From CAVRRZ01 sp963723745 (GTDB taxonomy: Bacteria > Actinomycetota > Actinomycetes > Mycobacteriales > Geodermatophilaceae): DNA of 64,000 nt. Every line of letters begins with the position of its first letter. Position 1 is the first letter of the stretch. The translations under genes and the position numbers were made by a program. The DNA is taken from the NCBI GenBank assembly GCA_963723745.1, contig CAVRRZ010000005.1:1178001-1242000 (forward strand), read 5' to 3'. The notes below the pieces were generated by a model. That model did not search any database. It saw only the letters and a list, made by a program, of their open reading frames with translations, and was not told where the DNA came from. Below are positions 8,355-16,462 of this stretch, in pieces.

Positions 8355-9191
8355 ATGACCAGCAACGAGCAGGACGACCAGAGCCGCCGCGACACCACTC
8401 CCCAGTCGACGGGGAGCAGCGGGCCGGGCTACGGCCAGGAGGCCGGCCAGCAGCCCGGCTACGGCCAGCAGCCCACGTACGGCCAGGAGGGGTACGGCCA
8501 GCAGCCCACGTACGGCCAGGAGGGGTACGGCCAGCAGCCCACGTACGGCCAGCAGCCCGCCTACGGCCAGGAGGGGTACGGCCAGCAGTACGGCCAGCAG
8601 CCCGCCTACGGCGACCAGTACGCGACGTCGGGACAGCCGGCGGCGTACGGGCAGCAGCCGGCCCAGTACGGCTACGGCCAGGGCTACCCGGCGGGCTACA
8701 CGTCCTACGGCGACACCGGTGTCCCCGCCAAGCCGACGGGCGTGACCATCGCGGCGGTCCTGGGTTTCGTGTTCGGCGCGTTCGGGGTGATCGTGACCCT
8801 CGGCGCGATCCTGGTGGGCGCGGTCGCCGGCGGGGCGTCCGACGAGCTGGAGAACTCGATCCCCGGGTTCGGCGCCGTCGCGGGCGCGGCGGCCGGCATC
8901 TTCATCGTGCTCGGGCTGCTGGCGCTCGCCTGGACCGTCGTCATGATCATGGGCTCGGTCCGGGCGTTGTCGGGTCGCAGCCGCGTGCTCCTGCTCGTTG
9001 GAGGGTCGATCGCGGTGTTCTTCACCGGGCTGAGCTTCTTCGGTGGCCTCGCGGACGACGCCAGCACGGCCGGTGGGGTGATCTTCTCGCTGATCCTCTT
9101 CGCCGCCGCCATCGCGATCGTCGTGCTGCTCAGCATGAAGCCGGCGGCCCAGTTCTTCGCCGCGCACCGCGCCCGTCGCGGCGTCCACTGA
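8355..9191 (+). CDS. Tyr/Gly/Gln-rich N-terminal, four-TM membrane protein
   Basis: 278 residues. Residues 1-115 are low-complexity with repeated YGQQP, YGQEG and TYGQ units; residues 125-265 hold about four hydrophobic segments (AAVLGFVFGAFGVIVTLGAI, AAAGIFIVLGLLALAWTVVM, VLLLVGGSIAVFFTGLSFF, FSLILFAAAIAIVVLLS). The ATG at 8355 has the ribosome site GGAGGGG 3 nt upstream. The architecture resembles DUF4190-type or DUF4064-type actinobacterial proteins with disordered cytosolic tails; the function is unknown. A shorter paralogue follows at 9350. The 208 bp separating it from the divergent serA would hold both promoters. Confidence 0.8.
   Translation: MTSNEQDDQSRRDTTPQSTGSSGPGYGQEAGQQPGYGQQPTYGQEGYGQQPTYGQEGYGQQPTYGQQPAYGQEGYGQQYGQQPAYGDQYATSGQPAAYGQQPAQYGYGQGYPAGYTSYGDTGVPAKPTGVTIAAVLGFVFGAFGVIVTLGAILVGAVAGGASDELENSIPGFGAVAGAAAGIFIVLGLLALAWTVVMIMGSVRALSGRSRVLLLVGGSIAVFFTGLSFFGGLADDASTAGGVIFSLILFAAAIAIVVLLSMKPAAQFFAAHRARRGVH
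8460..8552 (+). repeat. 33-bp tandem repeat inside the YGQ-rich gene
   Basis: Two perfect 33-nt units (8460-8492 and 8493-8525) plus 27 nt of a third, each encoding YGQQPTYGQEG. The near-perfect nucleotide identity suggests recent slippage expansion, so copy number may vary between strains. It is coding and in frame. Confidence 0.9.
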
Positions 9192-9204
9192 CCCCTCGGA
9201 ACGC

Positions 9205-9242
9205 TGGCCGGGACGGCCTCGCCGGCTGTGCCGTCCCGGCCA
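9205..9242 (+). terminator. Hairpin after the first YGQ-rich gene
   Basis: Perfect 13-bp stem, TGGCCGGGACGGC (9205-9217) with its complement at 9230-9242, 14 nt after the stop codon. No U-tract follows. It probably ends or attenuates transcription between the two paralogous membrane-protein genes. Confidence 0.6.
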
Positions 9243-9349
9243 TCCGTTCGTGTCGACGTGGTGACGATCACCCTGGGCGGGCCACCTGGGCCCTAGACTC
9301 CGCCACCGACCGCCGCCCGGCGGGACGTGACACAGGAGGAACGCGGCCC

Positions 9350-9913
9350 ATGAGCAGCCCGACCGGCCCCGATGCGAACTACCCGCCTCCGGGAGGTGCT
9401 CCGCAGGGGCAGCCCGGCTGGAGCCCGCCCCCACAGAGTCAGGGCCCACAGGGGTACGGCCAGGAGGGGTACGGCCAGCAGGGCTACTCCCCCGCGCCGT
9501 CCTACTCCGGCGGGCCGGCGCCGACCGCCCAGCGACCCGGCATGGTGACCGCGGCGGGCATCGTCGGCATCGTCTGGGGGGCCCTGGGGCTGTTGTTCGG
9601 CCTGATCGGCCTCTCGCTCGCCTTCTCGCTGCTCGGCGCCTTCTACGGCCTGCTGACCCTGCTCTCGGTCGTCATCGCCGGCGCCCTGCTCTGGGCCGGC
9701 ATCCAGGTCATCCAGGACAGGTCGCCGCGACTGCTCCTGCTGATCAGCTACGCCGCGATCGGCATCAACCTGCTGACCATGATCTGGGCCGCGACGCAGG
9801 GCGGATCGATCGTCGGCGGCCTGCTGGGCTTCATCCTGCCCGGCGTCGTCGTCTTCCTGCTGCTCAACCCGGTGTCCAAGCAGTGGTACGCCTCGCGGGG
9901 CATCAGCTACTGA
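9350..9913 (+). CDS. Pro/Gly/Tyr-rich N-terminal, four-TM membrane protein
   Basis: 187 residues. A disordered N-terminus (residues 1-60; PPPGGAPQGQPG, YGQEGYGQQGY) precedes four hydrophobic segments, from MVTAAGIVGIVWGALGLLFG through LLGFILPGVVVFLLL. The ATG at 9350 has AGGAGGA upstream. It shares layout and the YGQEGYGQQ repeat with the gene ending at 9191, so the two look like diverged duplicates. Function unknown. It is convergent with ilvC across a strong hairpin. Confidence 0.8.
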   Translation: MSSPTGPDANYPPPGGAPQGQPGWSPPPQSQGPQGYGQEGYGQQGYSPAPSYSGGPAPTAQRPGMVTAAGIVGIVWGALGLLFGLIGLSLAFSLLGAFYGLLTLLSVVIAGALLWAGIQVIQDRSPRLLLLISYAAIGINLLTMIWAATQGGSIVGGLLGFILPGVVVFLLLNPVSKQWYASRGISY

Positions 9914-9931
9914 TCCGTCGTCCACGTCGAA

Positions 9932-9963
9932 GGGCCCCCGTCACCTGCTGGTGACGGGGGCCC
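9932..9963. terminator. Perfect 14-bp bidirectional hairpin
   Basis: GGGCCCCCGTCACC (9932-9945), loop TGCT, then the exact complement (9950-9963). It sits between the convergent membrane-protein gene and ilvC, so it can serve both. Neither side has a clear U-tract; another GC hairpin follows directly. Confidence 0.7.
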
Positions 9964-10015
9964 GGCCCCCTGCCGGGCCCCGCAGGGAGCGTTGACAGGC
10001 AGGGGGGATGTTCCG

Positions 10016-11044
10016 TCAGCTGCGGGCCGCGGTCCCGGTGTAGTCGTCGGAGGACTGCACCCAGCTCATCAGTCCGCGCAGCTTGCGGCCGGTCTCCTCG
10101 ATCGGGTGCGCCTCGGCCTCCGCGCGCCGGCGCTTGAAGTCCGGCGCACCGGCGTCCTGGTCGGCGATGAACTCCGCGGCCCAGGAGCCGTCCTTGATCC
10201 GCGCGAGGACGTCACCCATGGCGGCCTTGACCCGGGCGTCGATGATCTTCGGGCCGGACGTGTAGTCGCCGTACTCGGCGGTGTCGGACACCGACCAGCG
10301 CTGCTTGGCGATGCCGCCCTCGTACATGAGGTCGACGATCAGCTTGAGCTCGTGCAGGCACTCGAAGTAGGCGACCTCCGGCTGGTAGCCGGCCTCGGTG
10401 AGGGTCTCGAAGCCCGCGGTGATCAGCGCGCTGGCGCCACCGCAGAGCACGGCCTGCTCGCCGAACAGATCGGTCTCGGTCTCCTCGGCGAAGGTGGTCT
10501 TGATGACGCCGGCGCGGGTGCCGCCGATCGCCTTGGCGTAGGACAGCGCGAGCTGCAGCGCCGAGCCGCCGGCGTCCTGCTCGACGGCGACCAGGCACGG
10601 CACGCCCTTGCCGTTCTCGAACTCGCGGCGCACGAGGTGGCCGGGGCCCTTGGGGGCGACCATGGCGACGTCGACGCCGGCCGGGGGCTTGATGTAGCCG
10701 AACCGGATGTTGAAGCCGTGGCCGAAGAACAGCGCGTCGCCGTCCTGCAGGTTCGGCTCCACCGACTCGGCGTACAGCGTCCGCTGCACGTGGTCGGGCG
10801 CCAGGATCATGATCAGGTCGGCCTCGGCGGCCGCCTCGGCGGGCGTGACGACCCGCAGGCCCTCGGCCTCGGCCTTGGGCCGGCTCTTCGAGCCCTCGGG
10901 CAGGCCGACGCGGACGTCGACGCCCGAGTCGCGCAGCGAGAGCGCGTGCGCGTGCCCCTGGCTGCCGTAGCCCAGGACGGCGACGGTGCGCCCCTGGACG
11001 ATCGAGAGGTCGGCGTCGTCGTCGTAGAAGATCTCGGCGGCCAT
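10016..11044 (-). CDS. ilvC: Ketol-acid reductoisomerase
   Basis: Converts acetolactate and acetohydroxybutyrate to dihydroxy acids using NADPH and Mg2+. 342 residues, class I length. The start MAAEIFYDDDADLSIVQG has AAGGAGAG upstream; an earlier in-frame start would run into the ilvN gap. Seen are the Rossmann motif VLGYGSQGHAHALSL, APKGPGHLVRREFENG, and E/D-rich metal sites in ETDLFGEQAVLCGG and MYEGGI. Third gene of the ilvB-ilvN-ilvC operon, 57 nt after ilvN, and under the same leader attenuator. Confidence 0.97.
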   Translation of the reverse strand: MAAEIFYDDDADLSIVQGRTVAVLGYGSQGHAHALSLRDSGVDVRVGLPEGSKSRPKAEAEGLRVVTPAEAAAEADLIMILAPDHVQRTLYAESVEPNLQDGDALFFGHGFNIRFGYIKPPAGVDVAMVAPKGPGHLVRREFENGKGVPCLVAVEQDAGGSALQLALSYAKAIGGTRAGVIKTTFAEETETDLFGEQAVLCGGASALITAGFETLTEAGYQPEVAYFECLHELKLIVDLMYEGGIAKQRWSVSDTAEYGDYTSGPKIIDARVKAAMGDVLARIKDGSWAAEFIADQDAGAPDFKRRRAEAEAHPIEETGRKLRGLMSWVQSSDDYTGTAARS

Positions 11045-11101
11045 GCGGTGGTGCTCTCCTTCGGTCGGTGGAAGGGCCAAAATGGCCATTTCTGCCCTTG
11101 T

Positions 11102-11629
11102 TCAGGCGGTGCGTTCGACGGGACGCAAGGTACCGGCGCCGGACATGGCCCGCGGTCCCCGGCCCAGGGCGACGGTGCCGGACTGCGCCATCTCCTTGAT
11201 GCCGAGGGGCGCGAGGACGGCGAGCAGCGCCTGCAGCTTGTCCGGCGTCCCGGTCGCCTCGAGGGTGACGGTGTCGGTGTTGACGTCGACGACGCGGGCG
11301 CGGAACAGCGCCGCGGTCTCGATCACCTGCGTGCGGTCGGCCATGGGCGCCCGCACCTTGACCAGCAGCAGCTCGCGCTGCACCGCGGCGCCGCCGTCCA
11401 GCTCGACGATCTTGATCGTCTCGATCAGCTTGTTCAGCTGCTTGGTGATCTGCTCCAGCGGTTGCGCGTCGCCGTCCACGACGATCGTCATCCGGGACAG
11501 GTCGGGGTTCTCCGTGGGCCCGACGGCGAGCGACTCGATGTTGAAGCCGCGGCGGCTGAACAGCGCCGAGACGCGCGCCAGGACGCCGGACTTGTTCTCC
11601 ACCAGCACGGACAGCGTGTGCCTCGTCAT
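11102..11629 (-). CDS. ilvN: Acetolactate synthase small (regulatory) subunit
   Basis: Regulatory subunit that activates IlvB and confers valine feedback inhibition. 175 residues with an N-terminal ACT domain (HTLSVLVENKSGVLARVSALF, RRGFNIESLAVGPTE) and the typical C-terminal ALS domain from about residue 85. The ATG is 3 nt after the ilvB stop, so translational coupling is likely. Next in line is ilvC. Confidence 0.96.
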   Translation of the reverse strand: MTRHTLSVLVENKSGVLARVSALFSRRGFNIESLAVGPTENPDLSRMTIVVDGDAQPLEQITKQLNKLIETIKIVELDGGAAVQRELLLVKVRAPMADRTQVIETAALFRARVVDVNTDTVTLEATGTPDKLQALLAVLAPLGIKEMAQSGTVALGRGPRAMSGAGTLRPVERTA

Positions 11630-11632
11630 CGC

Positions 11633-13519
11633 TCAGACCTGACCTTCGCCGAAGACCGGGCGCAGGTCGCGCGCGGCCATGATGTCGTCGTTGCTCGCGC
11701 CCGCAGCCACCATGGGCCAGACCTGGGCGTCGTGGCCGACGACGAAGTCGATCACGACCGGGGCGTCGTCGATCGCCATCGCCTTCTCGATCACCGAGTC
11801 GACGTCGTCCCTGGTCTCGCAGCGCAGCCCGACGCAGCCCAGCGCCTCGGCCAGCGCCACGAAGTCGGGGATGCGCACCGGCTTGGGCCGGCCGTGCTCG
11901 TCCTGCACGTGCAGCTTGGTGTTGGAGTAGCGGCCCTCGTAGAACAGCGTCTGCCACTGCCGGACCATGCCGAGGTTGCCGTTGTTGATGATGGCGACCT
12001 TGATCGGGATGCCCTCGATGGCGCAGGTGGCCAGCTCCTGGTTGGTCATCTGGAAGCAGCCGTCGCCGTCGATGGCCCACACGGTCGTGTCGGGGCGGCC
12101 GTACTTCGCGCCCATCGCCGCCGGGACGGCGTACCCCATGGTGCCCAGCCCGCCGCTGTTGAGCCACGTCGCCGGCTTCTCGTACTTGACGAACTGAGCA
12201 GCCCACATCTGGTGCTGGCCCACGCCGGCCGCGTAGACGGCGTCCGGCCCGGCGATCGCGCCCAGCCGCTCGATCACGTACTGCGGCGACAGCGACCCGT
12301 CCTCGGGCCAGTCGTAGCCGAGCGGGTAGCGCGAGCGCCAGTCGTCGAGCTGCGTCCACCAGTCCGACAGGTCCGGACGGCGCCCCGCGGCCTGCTCGGA
12401 TCGCAGCGCCTCGAGCAGCGCGACGATCGTCTCCCTGGCGTCGCCGACGATCGGGACGTCGGCCCGGCGGTTCTTGCCGATCTCGGCCGGGTCGATGTCG
12501 GCGTGCACGATCAGCGCCCCCGGAGCGAACGACGACAGCTGCCCGGTGACCCGGTCGTCGAAGCGCGCGCCGAGGGCGACCAGCAGGTCGGCCTTCTGCA
12601 GCGCGGTGACCGCGGTGACGTTGCCGTGCATGCCCGGCATCCCGAGGTTCTGGGGGTGGCTGTCGGGGAAGGCGCCGCGCGCCATCAGCGTGGTCACCAC
12701 CGGCGCGCCGGTCAGCTCGGCCAGCTCGGCGAGCTCCTCGGTGGCGCCGGCCCGGAGCACCCCGCCGCCGACGTAGAGCACCGGACGCCGGGCGGCCGAG
12801 ATCAGCGCCGCCGCCTCGCGCACCTGCTTGCCGTGCGGCCGGGTGGTGGGCTTGTAGCCGGGCAGGTCCAGCCGCGGCGGCCAGGCGAAGTCGGTGATCG
12901 CCTGCAGCGCGTCCTTCGAGATGTCGACCAGGACCGGGCCGGGGCGGCCGGTAGCGGCGAGGTGGAACGCCTCGGCGATCCGCTGCGGGATCTCGTCGGC
13001 GTTCGTGACGAGGAAGTTGTGCTTGGTGATCGGCATCGTGATGCCGCGGATGTCGGCCTCCTGGAAGGCGTCGGTGCCGATCGCGTGGCTGGGCACCTGC
13101 CCGGTGATCGCCACGATCGGCACCGAGTCCATGTAGGCGTCCGCGAGCGGGGTCACCAGGTTGGTCGCGCCCGGGCCCGACGTGGCCATGCAGACGCCGA
13201 CCCGGCCGGTGGCCTGGGCGTAGCCGGTGGCGGCGTGCCCGGCGCCCTGCTCGTGGCGGACCAGGACGTGGCGCACCCGGGAGTCGAACAGCGGGTCGTA
13301 GGCCGGCAGGATCGCGCCGCCCGGGATGCCGAAGATCACCTCGACGCCGGCGGCCTCGAGCGACCGGACCAGGCTCTGGGCCCCGGTGATACCGGTGGCC
13401 GGCTCGGTCGGCGCGCTCGGCGGGCGCGACGCGGCGGCAACGGAGCGGGGCACCGTCTCGACGCCGGCCAGCGCGGCGGCGGCCTCACGCGTGGCGGACT
13501 CGCTCGGTGGGGTGGTCAT
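11633..13519 (-). CDS. ilvB: Acetolactate synthase large (catalytic) subunit
   Basis: ThDP- and FAD-dependent synthesis of acetolactate or acetohydroxybutyrate from pyruvate or pyruvate plus 2-oxobutyrate. 628 residues. An N-terminal extension of about 50 residues precedes the core, which starts at TGAQSLVRSLEAAGVEVIFG. The catalytic Glu lies in VRHEQGAGHAATGYAQATG; the ThDP motif is GDGCFQMTNQEL followed by NNGNLGMVRQWQ. The ATG at 13519 is preceded by AGGAGATCCGAAG. It is the first gene of ilvBNC, preceded by a leader peptide and an intrinsic terminator. Confidence 0.97.
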   Translation of the reverse strand: MTTPPSESATREAAAALAGVETVPRSVAAASRPPSAPTEPATGITGAQSLVRSLEAAGVEVIFGIPGGAILPAYDPLFDSRVRHVLVRHEQGAGHAATGYAQATGRVGVCMATSGPGATNLVTPLADAYMDSVPIVAITGQVPSHAIGTDAFQEADIRGITMPITKHNFLVTNADEIPQRIAEAFHLAATGRPGPVLVDISKDALQAITDFAWPPRLDLPGYKPTTRPHGKQVREAAALISAARRPVLYVGGGVLRAGATEELAELAELTGAPVVTTLMARGAFPDSHPQNLGMPGMHGNVTAVTALQKADLLVALGARFDDRVTGQLSSFAPGALIVHADIDPAEIGKNRRADVPIVGDARETIVALLEALRSEQAAGRRPDLSDWWTQLDDWRSRYPLGYDWPEDGSLSPQYVIERLGAIAGPDAVYAAGVGQHQMWAAQFVKYEKPATWLNSGGLGTMGYAVPAAMGAKYGRPDTTVWAIDGDGCFQMTNQELATCAIEGIPIKVAIINNGNLGMVRQWQTLFYEGRYSNTKLHVQDEHGRPKPVRIPDFVALAEALGCVGLRCETRDDVDSVIEKAMAIDDAPVVIDFVVGHDAQVWPMVAAGASNDDIMAARDLRPVFGEGQV

Positions 13520-13586
13520 CTTCGGATCTCCTGGACGCCGGGACGGACGTGCGGTGCGACCGGATCCCTTCCGGGGGTCGGCCAAC

Positions 13587-13619
13587 AAAAAACCCCTCGT
13601 GCCGCAGGCACGGAGGGGT
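13587..13619 (-). terminator. Intrinsic terminator/attenuator in the ilvBNC leader
   Basis: On the minus strand: ACCCCTCCGTGCC, a short loop, then GGCACGAGGGGT followed by TTTTT. This is a strong stem with a U-tract, 67 nt before the ilvB ATG. A perfect 10-bp hairpin (AGCGCGTCGG / CCGACGCGCT, 13621-13645) sits between it and the leader stop codon and could be the pause stem. Attenuation of ilvBNC by this arrangement is established in Corynebacterium glutamicum; applying it here is inference. Confidence 0.88.
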
Positions 13620-13643
13620 GAGCGCGTCGGACGTGCCGACGCG

Positions 13644-13679
13644 CTAGGCGACTACGAGGGTCAGGCGGGCGCGCAGCAC
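13644..13679 (-). CDS. ilvB leader peptide (GTG start, MLRARLTLVVA)
   Basis: An 11-codon frame from GTG at 13679 to TAG at 13644 encodes MLRARLTLVVA. Leu, Leu, Val and Val fall among the last six codons, matching the products of the operon. A GGAGGG lies about 12 nt upstream. The stop codon begins the pause-like hairpin and the terminator follows, so position and codon content support a leader peptide. Confidence 0.75.
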   Translation of the reverse strand: MLRARLTLVVA

Positions 13680-13711
13680 GCGACCACTGTGCGCCCTCCC
13701 GGGCTCACACG

Positions 13712-16462
13712 TCAACCAAGCCGTCCCACAGAGTGGACAGGAGCGAGCGAAATCGTGGGATCCACCACGTCCAGCACCGAGGGGTCGAACGCGTCGATGA
13801 CCTCGACCAGCCGCTCGATCGGCACCGCCCGGCCGACCAGCCAGCCCTGCACGAAGTCGCAGCCGAGCCGGGTCAGCTCCGCCAGCTGACCGGGCGTCTC
13901 CACCCCTTCCGCGACGACGTCCATGCCCAGCCGCCGACCGAGGTCGATGACCGTGCGCACGAGCGCCGACGCGCGGGTGTCGCGGTCGATGCCGGCGACG
14001 AACTCCTGGTCCATCTTCAGGACGTCGACGGGCATCCGGGCGAGGTAGGCCAGCGACGAGAAGCCCTTGCCGAAGTCGTCGAGGCTGATGACGCAGCCCA
14101 TGTCGCGGAGGGTGACCAGGTCGCCCTCCAGCCGCTCGTGGGCGTCGATGAGCACGCTCTCGGTGACCTCGAGCATCAGCCGGCGCGGCGGCACGCCGGC
14201 GGCGGCCAGCGCGCGCGCCACGTCCGGGGCCAGGCAGCCGGCCTGCAGGTGCCGGACGGACACGTTGACGCCCAGCTTGAGGTCGCGGCCCTCGGCCAGC
14301 AGCACCGCCAGGTCGGCCGTCGCCGTCCGGAGGACCCACTGCTGCAGCGGCACGATCAGGCCGTCGTCCTCGGCGAGGGCGATGAACTCGTCGGGAGGGA
14401 CGGTGCCGAGCACCGGGTGGTCCCAGCGGACCAGCGCCTCGAGTCCCAGCACCCGTCGCTCCCGGAGGCCCGCCACCGGCTGGTACTCCAGCCGCAGCTG
14501 TCCGTGCTCCAGCGCGGCCGGCAGGTCACGGGCCAGACGTGCGCGCCGGCGCATCGCGTCCTCGAGGGCGCCGTCGCGCCCGGGGCCGGTGAAGCGGGCG
14601 CAGCCCTTGCCGGCCGCCTTGGCCGCGCGCAGCGCCAGGTCGGCGGCGCGGATGGCCGCGGTGGCGTCCTCGTCCGGGACGAGCTGGGCCACCCCGATGC
14701 TGCCCGAGACGGCGAAGACCGGGCCGGGACCACTGCCCCCGTCGGGGGCCGGGGCCCGGAAAGGCCGGTCGAGCAGGACGAGGAGCCGCTCGGCCAGGGC
14801 GAGCGCCTCGTCCGAGCCGCCGGGCACGACGAGCGCGAACTCGTCGCCACCGAGCCGGGCGACCAGGTCGTCGTCACGCGCCGCGGCACGCAGCCGCTCG
14901 GCGATCTCGGTGAGCAGCCGGTCGCCGGCCTCGTGCCCGGCCACGTCGTTGACGGTCTTGAACCCGTCGAGGTCGATGAGCAGCAGGCAGCCCGCCTCGC
15001 CGGCGGCCGTGCGGGTGCGGGCGACGTCGAGGGCGGCCATCAGGCGGGCGCGGTTGGGCAGGCCGGTCAGGTAGTCGGTCCAGGCCATCCGCTCGAGCTC
15101 GCGCTCGGCGGTGCGGCGGGCGGTGACGTCGCGCAGGTGCAGCACGACCTCGTCGTCCGGACTGCCGTCGGCGGCGACCCGCGCGGCCCCGGCGATCTCG
15201 ACGTCGCGCCGGTCGCCGGACGACGTCCGGATGCCGAGGGTGACCGGCAGGTCCAGCGGCTCCCCCGCCAGCACGTCCTCGACCGCCCGGTCGAGCTCGG
15301 CGGTGCTGTCGTCGTCCAGCAGCTCGCGCAGCGGACGACCGGTGAGCTCCTGCCCGCGCCAACCCAGCTGGCTCCGGACGCCGCCGGACACCCAGGTGAC
15401 CCGGCCCTCGAGGTCGAGCACGACGGTGACGTCCTCGGCGGAGGCCACCAGGGCGCGCAGCCGGCGGTCGGTGCGCAGCAGCCGCCGGGCCAGCCGCTGC
15501 CCGTCGGTGGCCCACAGCAGGCCGCGGACGAAGGTCAGCACGACCAGCACGCTGACGCCGATGCCCTCCACCAGGGTGGGGCTCCGGCCGGCGACGGCGG
15601 CACCGAAGACGAGCAGCGCGACCGAGTAGGCGGTGCAGTGGCTGAGCAGCACGCCGAGCAGCGGCACCGGGCGCGACTGCGGTCGCTCGACGCCGGGCTG
15701 GCCGGGGTCGGAGTCGGCGGCGCGGATGCCACAGGCCAGCATGGCCAGCCAGGCGAGTGGGGTGAGCAGGTCGACGGCCGGCCCGCCCAGTGTCCGGCTG
15801 AAGGCGTCGGCCACCGCCACGACCGAGATGAGGACGACGGCCCCGAGCAGCCACCCGGCCGCGCGGCGTCGGGGCTCGCTGACCCGCGCCAACGTGATCA
15901 GGCCGAGGCCGCAGAGCAGGGCCCCGAGCGCGGGATAACCGACGGTGATCAGGGCAGCGGGCAGTCCCTGGCCGGTCACCAGCGCGTCGGCGAGCACGAA
16001 CTCGCCGATCACAGCCACCGCCACGAGCACGATCAACGCATCGACCAGGACCCGCGAGCCTCCGCGGCGCTGCTCCCGGGGTGGCATGAGCAGCAGGCAG
16101 CAGAGCACGACGGCGAAGACGGCCAGCAGCTGCGGCGCCTCCTCCCAGCCCGCCCGGCCCAGGTCCGAGCCGACCCCGCGCACCGCCGTGGCCGTCTGAC
16201 CCACGGCGAGCAGGGCGGCAGCGCCGGCGAGCACCTGCCAGGGCCGGCCCGAGCCGGCCGGGACGCGACGCCCGGCGCGGGTCAGCGCTCCGGCGGTGAC
16301 GGCGCAGGCCACGGCCAGCAGCGCGGGGCTGGCGCGCCGGGCCTCGTCGGGCAGGCCGAGCCGGACGACGAGCACACCGGACGCGAGGGCGCCCAGCACG
16401 AGCAGAGCCCCGCGCGATCCCGCGCGGGGCTCTCCCGCAGGCGCGGGGAGGGTCGACGTCAC
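13712..16462 (-). CDS. Membrane-anchored PAS-GGDEF-EAL protein (motifs intact)
   Basis: Probable bifunctional cyclic-di-GMP enzyme. 916 residues from a GTG that overlaps the upstream paralogue's TGA. Residues about 20-330 contain many hydrophobic segments, followed by a PAS domain (about 345-460), GGDEF and EAL. The cyclase motif is RLGGDEF near residue 536, with an RDDD inhibitory-site motif five residues before it. The phosphodiesterase shows EALVRW near 675 and ISLDDFGKGFSSL near 795, so both catalytic sites look usable. It is co-oriented with ilvD and the paralogue and ends about 30 nt before the ilvB leader region. The sensed signal is unknown. Confidence 0.9.
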   Translation of the reverse strand: MTSTLPAPAGEPRAGSRGALLVLGALASGVLVVRLGLPDEARRASPALLAVACAVTAGALTRAGRRVPAGSGRPWQVLAGAAALLAVGQTATAVRGVGSDLGRAGWEEAPQLLAVFAVVLCCLLLMPPREQRRGGSRVLVDALIVLVAVAVIGEFVLADALVTGQGLPAALITVGYPALGALLCGLGLITLARVSEPRRRAAGWLLGAVVLISVVAVADAFSRTLGGPAVDLLTPLAWLAMLACGIRAADSDPGQPGVERPQSRPVPLLGVLLSHCTAYSVALLVFGAAVAGRSPTLVEGIGVSVLVVLTFVRGLLWATDGQRLARRLLRTDRRLRALVASAEDVTVVLDLEGRVTWVSGGVRSQLGWRGQELTGRPLRELLDDDSTAELDRAVEDVLAGEPLDLPVTLGIRTSSGDRRDVEIAGAARVAADGSPDDEVVLHLRDVTARRTAERELERMAWTDYLTGLPNRARLMAALDVARTRTAAGEAGCLLLIDLDGFKTVNDVAGHEAGDRLLTEIAERLRAAARDDDLVARLGGDEFALVVPGGSDEALALAERLLVLLDRPFRAPAPDGGSGPGPVFAVSGSIGVAQLVPDEDATAAIRAADLALRAAKAAGKGCARFTGPGRDGALEDAMRRRARLARDLPAALEHGQLRLEYQPVAGLRERRVLGLEALVRWDHPVLGTVPPDEFIALAEDDGLIVPLQQWVLRTATADLAVLLAEGRDLKLGVNVSVRHLQAGCLAPDVARALAAAGVPPRRLMLEVTESVLIDAHERLEGDLVTLRDMGCVISLDDFGKGFSSLAYLARMPVDVLKMDQEFVAGIDRDTRASALVRTVIDLGRRLGMDVVAEGVETPGQLAELTRLGCDFVQGWLVGRAVPIERLVEVIDAFDPSVLDVVDPTISLAPVHSVGRLG

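Noticed and set aside
8460..8552. Regularly spaced repeats that could suggest a CRISPR array
   Set aside because: Units are contiguous without spacers, are in frame and encode YGQQPTYGQEG, so this is a coding tandem repeat.
9992..13621. A continuous plus-strand open frame of about 1200 codons opposite ilvC-ilvN-ilvB
   Set aside because: It mirrors three well-conserved genes on the other strand. Long antisense frames are normal in very GC-rich DNA, and its translation shows no domain or start signal.
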